Source of the DNA: Peptostreptococcaceae bacterium | GTDB taxonomy: Bacteria > Bacillota_A > Clostridia > Peptostreptococcales > Anaerovoracaceae | Reading direction: 5' to 3' | Length of the DNA stretch: 7,491 nt | Assembly (NCBI GenBank): GCA_016650135.1 | Contig: JAENWH010000082.1 | Span: forward strand, 1 to 7,491 | Shown: positions 4,595-7,491 of the stretch, piece after piece | How the letters are laid out: each line of letters starts with the position of its first letter | Position numbering within the stretch: the stretch's first letter is position 1 | The notes under the pieces: model-generated | Databases searched by the model: none | The model's input: the letters and a program-made list of their open reading frames with translations, nothing else | Told to the model about the DNA's origin: nothing | Made by a program: the position numbers and the translations under genes

Positions 4595-5908
4595 TCACAT
4601 TTTCTTATACCATATTTTTTTAGTAAATAAATAGCAAAGAGGAATCATATACAAAAGCACCCCATATGGAATTGCCTCAGGCCCGACTCCAAGTATGCCA
4701 AGCGGCACCGTGCAGGCGATGGACCATGGTACAATACCTGCGATGGTAATAACCGAGTTTTCCATATCAATAGCAAGTTCTTCATGAGATGCTCCTTTGG
4801 CTTCATACACATTTCCCAGTATCTGGGCGTTTAAAATCGTGGCTACTGTCTGGTTGCAGAACACACCTGTGGAAAGAAAACTCAGGACAACCTGCGCAGG
4901 AAGCAGTCCTATTTTGCCGGCTATACTTCCTAACCTCTCTTGAATTGGAATCAGCATCCCCGTTCCATTAAACACTCCCGAATATGTGCAGGAAATCAGT
5001 ACAATCAGAACCACCTCCACCATAGACATCAGTCCGCCCCCAGAGAGTATTTCACCAAGTAGCCCCGCATTGGCATTATAACCGAAAATACAGGTTTTCA
5101 ATGTCTCAGCAAAACCAGCATCCTGAACAAATAATGTTAAAATAAAAGCCGCAAGTATACTTGCCATCATAGCGTAACGAACCCTTACCCTGAATAAAGG
5201 AAGCACCAGCATAGCAACCGCGGGTATTACAACAGGCCAGGATAAATCAAAGCTCGTATTCAACTCGGTTAACATGTTCTGATCTACGACCTGAATTGGA
5301 TTCTGGTAAGATAAAACCATATAAACAGCCAGGGTTATTAATGTGGGAATTGCCCCTGTCTTCAGCATCATTTTAACGTTGGTGTAAAGATTTGTAAAGG
5401 AAACTGCCGCCACCAGACTCGCGCTGGATGATGCGGGAGAGCACCTGTCACCAAAATAGGCTCCTGACATAATCGCTCCGGCTGTTACTATCTGACTAAC
5501 GCCACCGCTCCTTGCAAGCACCATAAGCATTACCCCTGCAGTTCCCGCAATACCAAAACTGGTTCCGAGTGCAAAGGATAAAATCAATGTGATTAAGAAT
5601 GTAATCACAATGAACATATGTGGTGTAATAATTGAAATCCCGTAATAGACAAAGAACGAAATGGTCCCCGATGCTCTCCAGAGAGCTGTCAGAAATCCAA
5701 TCAGAATCAGTATCTCCAGGACCACAAAAGAGGTCCTTCCGCCTGCGTAAACCATACCCAGCAAAGTTTTGAGTCGAAACCCTCTGTGAAGTCCCGTCAG
5801 AAGGAAGCAAACAAGCCCTATAAACAAGGCAATGGCCATAGACCATCCTATTACAAGGCATACTGTCATTGTTGCAGCAAATACAATAAAAGCGATTAGT
5901 AAGTCCAT
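4595..5908 (-). CDS. nhaC: NhaC-family Na+/H+ (or organic anion) antiporter
   Basis: A 437-residue polytopic inner-membrane protein, slightly shorter than typical NhaC (about 450-470). Hydrophobic helices cover most of the chain. Counting from the ATG, the family signatures GTSFGIAGTAG (115-125) and GAYFGDRCSPASSS (149-162) form the ion-binding core. Also visible are FCNQT (350-354) and the late DMENSVITIAGIVPWS (381-396). NhaC proteins expel Na+ in exchange for H+. Relatives such as MleN exchange malate for lactate, so the substrate is not certain. I prefer ATG 5906-5908, with AGAG 10 nt upstream, over the TTG three codons earlier (5915-5917). Neither RBS is strong, which suggests modest expression. 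A TACAAT at 5952-5947 may be the -10 of its own promoter, but no convincing -35 is visible. It is separated from the peptidase gene upstream by a terminator and appears monocistronic. Confidence 0.88.
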   Translation of the reverse strand: MDLLIAFIVFAATMTVCLVIGWSMAIALFIGLVCFLLTGLHRGFRLKTLLGMVYAGGRTSFVVLEILILIGFLTALWRASGTISFFVYYGISIITPHMFIVITFLITLILSFALGTSFGIAGTAGVMLMVLARSGGVSQIVTAGAIMSGAYFGDRCSPASSSASLVAAVSFTNLYTNVKMMLKTGAIPTLITLAVYMVLSYQNPIQVVDQNMLTELNTSFDLSWPVVIPAVAMLVLPLFRVRVRYAMMASILAAFILTLFVQDAGFAETLKTCIFGYNANAGLLGEILSGGGLMSMVEVVLIVLISCTYSGVFNGTGMLIPIQERLGSIAGKIGLLPAQVVLSFLSTGVFCNQTVATILNAQILGNVYEAKGASHEELAIDMENSVITIAGIVPWSIACTVPLGILGVGPEAIPYGVLLYMIPLCYLFTKKIWYKKM

Positions 5909-5995
5909 ACCATGCAAGCTCTACTTTCTCAAACGATTTCTTCTATATTGTAACATTTATAGCGCAAGGTTTCCACAGGTTTGATAGTGAATCAG

Positions 5996-6043
5996 GAAAG
6001 AATGAAAAGAGCAGCTTCTTCAAGCCGCCATTTTCATTCTTTC
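5996..6043 (-). terminator. Strong hairpin terminator after the M28 peptidase gene, possibly bidirectional
   Basis: GAAAGAATGAAAA (5996-6008) and TTTTCATTCTTTC (6031-6043) are perfectly complementary 13-nt arms. Inside them GCAGCTT (6011-6017) pairs with AAGCCGC (6022-6028) with one mismatch around CTTC. Reading the minus strand, the G+C-rich core is followed by TCTTTTCATTCTTTCC, the U-rich tail. It starts 38 nt after the peptidase stop. The plus strand has an equivalent tail and then ATTTTTG, so it would also stop antisense transcripts. Confidence 0.8.
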
Positions 6044-6080
6044 AGATTTTTGTAATAAATCAATATCTACTGCCAGGTTT

Positions 6081-7073
6081 TCAAATAGCCAAATCTTCCT
6101 GAAGCAAAGTTTCGGTTGCTTCTGCAAAGGTTGCCAGTCTTTCAGCTATTCTGCCAGGGAAATTTGCTTCGATATATTCCATCGTATCAAATTCAGTGTG
6201 CCAAATTTCGCCATTGTCTCCAAGAGTAACATCAACCTGCGTATAACCATCTTTTTCCCCTAATGTCCAGTTTGTTGATTCAAAGTATACATATGGAATG
6301 CCTACTTCTTTAAACGGTGCGTGGTCGCTCCAGTCACCTGTTGTTCCCGCAGGGTATTCTGGATTTTCTCCAGGCTGAGTAACCAGTTTAAGGCCCTTTT
6401 CAGTAGCTATTGCAAGAACTCTGTCCCTGTATTTGCCATTGGCATCTCCATCCCCGTATACATGTGCGTTATCTCCGGCAACCAGGCTGTCAAAGTTTAT
6501 CATAAGCAATGTATTTGAGATATCCTCAGGGCTCATTTGAGCCGCATGATAAGTTGATCCCATCAAACCTGCCTCTTCAGCACCGAAAAATATGAATTTA
6601 AGAGTTTGAGGTGTTTTCGCATCCCTTAAAACTTTTGCTGCCTCTAGCATCACTGCAATGCCGGAAGCATTATCATCTACGCCCTCCCCATCAGTCATGG
6701 AATCATAATGTGCGCCGACGATAATAGTTTTGTCTGTATTTCCTTTCTTTACCACAATAATATTATTCGAATCGTGGCTGGCTCCGTTCTCATCTTCATA
6801 GGTGAAAGGTTCTAATGTCACTTCATAACCCATGTCTTCCAATGTCTTTTTAATCCATTCGCCAGCCGCAACTTCCTTATCCGTACCTGCCGCCCTGGCA
6901 CCCGCATCAGACATTTCAGTCAAATACCCTTCAGCCAGACTTCCGGCTATTACTGCTCCTGGCGTTTCTTTTACCGGAGCATCAGTCTTTCCGCCAGTGC
7001 CACATCCGCCTAAAATAAATACCATAATCAAAGTCATCAGAAAAACTTTACTTTTAAAAAGATTCTTTACCAT
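6081..7073 (-). CDS. Secreted lipoprotein M28-family zinc aminopeptidase
   Basis: A 330-residue protein with a lipoprotein signal peptide: a basic start MVKNLFKSK, a hydrophobic stretch (10-20) and the lipobox LGGC with C24 as the acylated residue. It should therefore be anchored outside the cytoplasmic membrane. The mature part carries a complete M28 di-zinc site: H122 in GAHYDS (with D124), D134 in GVDDNASG, catalytic base E166 and zinc ligand E167 in FGAEEAGLMGS, D195 in NFDSL and H292 in WHTEFDT. WSDHAPF (248-254) is also typical. M28 enzymes release N-terminal amino acids from peptides. The ATG is preceded by a perfect AAGGAGG (7082-7088) at 8 nt. The gene follows the carbamate kinase stop by 21 bp, so the two are almost surely cotranscribed, and it ends at the 5996-6043 terminator. 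A supply of peptides for amino-acid fermentation is the likely role; the exact specificity is not readable. Confidence 0.9.
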   Translation of the reverse strand: MVKNLFKSKVFLMTLIMVFILGGCGTGGKTDAPVKETPGAVIAGSLAEGYLTEMSDAGARAAGTDKEVAAGEWIKKTLEDMGYEVTLEPFTYEDENGASHDSNNIIVVKKGNTDKTIIVGAHYDSMTDGEGVDDNASGIAVMLEAAKVLRDAKTPQTLKFIFFGAEEAGLMGSTYHAAQMSPEDISNTLLMINFDSLVAGDNAHVYGDGDANGKYRDRVLAIATEKGLKLVTQPGENPEYPAGTTGDWSDHAPFKEVGIPYVYFESTNWTLGEKDGYTQVDVTLGDNGEIWHTEFDTMEYIEANFPGRIAERLATFAEATETLLQEDLAI

Positions 7074-7094
7074 ATCAACTGCCTCCTTATTATA

Positions 7095-7491
7095 CTATGC
7101 ACGTATACTTGTTCCTGTTTTTCCCGCCAAAGCTTCCACTGCTTTGTCCAGCGATGTAATAATAGCGGTTTTCCCAGGTCTTCCCTTTACAAATTTAACA
7201 GCAGCATTAACTTTTGGAAGCATGCTCCCAGGTGCGAAATGGCCTTCTGCAATGTACTTTTCTGCTTCATATACTGTTAACTCTGAAAGCGCTTTTTGAT
7301 CTGGTTTATTAAAATTAATATAAACTTTTTCAACTTCCGTTAAAATCATAAGTATTTCAGCATCAATTTTCTCGGCAAGTAATCCAGCAGCATAGTCTTT
7401 ATCAATAACAGCTGCTACGCCTTCCAGACTTCCGTCAGAATTTCTTATTACAGGAATTCCTCCTCCTCCACAGGTTACAACAATTGTCGTA
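7095..7491 (-). CDS. arcC: Carbamate kinase, C-terminal part (partial, runs off right edge)
   Basis: The last 131 codons are visible and the reading frame stays open to the window edge. The internal ATG at 7347-7349 is not the start. The visible chain begins TTIVVTCGGGGIPV, the nucleotide-site glycine motif of carbamate kinase. It continues with VAAVIDKDYAAGLLAEKI, ILTEVEKVYINF, FAPGSMLPKV and AIITSLDKAVEALAGKTGT. All are family hallmarks, and the C-terminus is of normal length. The enzyme transfers phosphate from carbamoyl phosphate to ADP, giving ATP, CO2 and ammonia, as the last step of the arginine deiminase and related purine or ureide fermentations. The pathway cannot be chosen because the upstream genes are outside the window. 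The M28 peptidase gene follows after 21 bp. Confidence 0.93.
   Translation of the reverse strand, partial: TTIVVTCGGGGIPVIRNSDGSLEGVAAVIDKDYAAGLLAEKIDAEILMILTEVEKVYINFNKPDQKALSELTVYEAEKYIAEGHFAPGSMLPKVNAAVKFVKGRPGKTAIITSLDKAVEALAGKTGTSIRA

Noticed and set aside
5496..5861. 121-codon open frame on the minus strand
   Set aside because: It is an alternative frame inside nhaC, rich in Cys, Tyr and Asp, with no family resemblance.
6832..7299. 155-codon open frame on the plus strand
   Set aside because: It lies opposite the well-supported M28 peptidase and carbamate kinase genes, spans their junction, has a low-complexity Ala/Pro/Ser-rich translation and no recognisable domain. It is an antisense shadow.

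Overview
The window looks like a chromosomal stretch of a low-GC, anaerobic, amino-acid-fermenting member of the Clostridia. The reasons are A+T-rich DNA with strong AGGAGG-type ribosome binding sites, a Hyf-type (hydrogenase-4/Mrp-like) membrane subunit, a catabolic-type carbamate kinase, an NhaC-family antiporter and short clostridial-style intergenic regions. The genus cannot be named from the sequence alone. Nothing here looks like a phage, insertion sequence, CRISPR array or stable RNA gene.

Layout. (1) Positions 1-2095, minus strand: the first 16 codons of a hyfC-like gene and, upstream of it, a complete hyfB. The hyfC Shine-Dalgarno overlaps the hyfB stop, so this is the start of a hyf-type operon that leaves the window on the left. 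(2) Positions 2096-2739: a roughly 640-bp A+T-rich divergent control region with no gene. It holds back-to-back sigma-70-like promoters, several families of direct and inverted repeats, and a clear excess of GTTAT/ATAAC elements. (3) Positions 2740-3780, plus strand: a 346-residue protein made of two MarR-type winged-helix domains in tandem (ungapped internal offset of 170 residues). It is transcribed away from hyfB. (4) Positions 3786-4489, minus strand: a two-gene unit with a one-base stop/start overlap, a MazG/PRA-PH-like NTP pyrophosphohydrolase followed by a glyoxalase-I-like VOC protein. Its apparent terminator lies inside the 3' end of the convergent MarR gene. (5) Positions 4595-5908, minus strand: an NhaC-family antiporter. 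(6) Positions 5996-6043: a strong hairpin terminator. (7) Positions 6081-7491, minus strand: a lipoprotein M28 metallopeptidase downstream of the 3' part of a carbamate kinase (arcC) that runs off the right edge.

How it may fit together (inference). Carbamate kinase makes ATP from carbamoyl phosphate in arginine/citrulline or related fermentation. The surface M28 peptidase could supply amino acids, NhaC would exchange Na+ and H+ or an organic anion, and the Hyf complex would couple redox disposal (H2) to ion pumping. The most unusual element is the divergent pair of tandem-MarR regulator and hyfB, with a large repeat-rich region between them. The best hypothesis from the sequence is that the single-chain double-MarR protein controls hyf and itself through this region.
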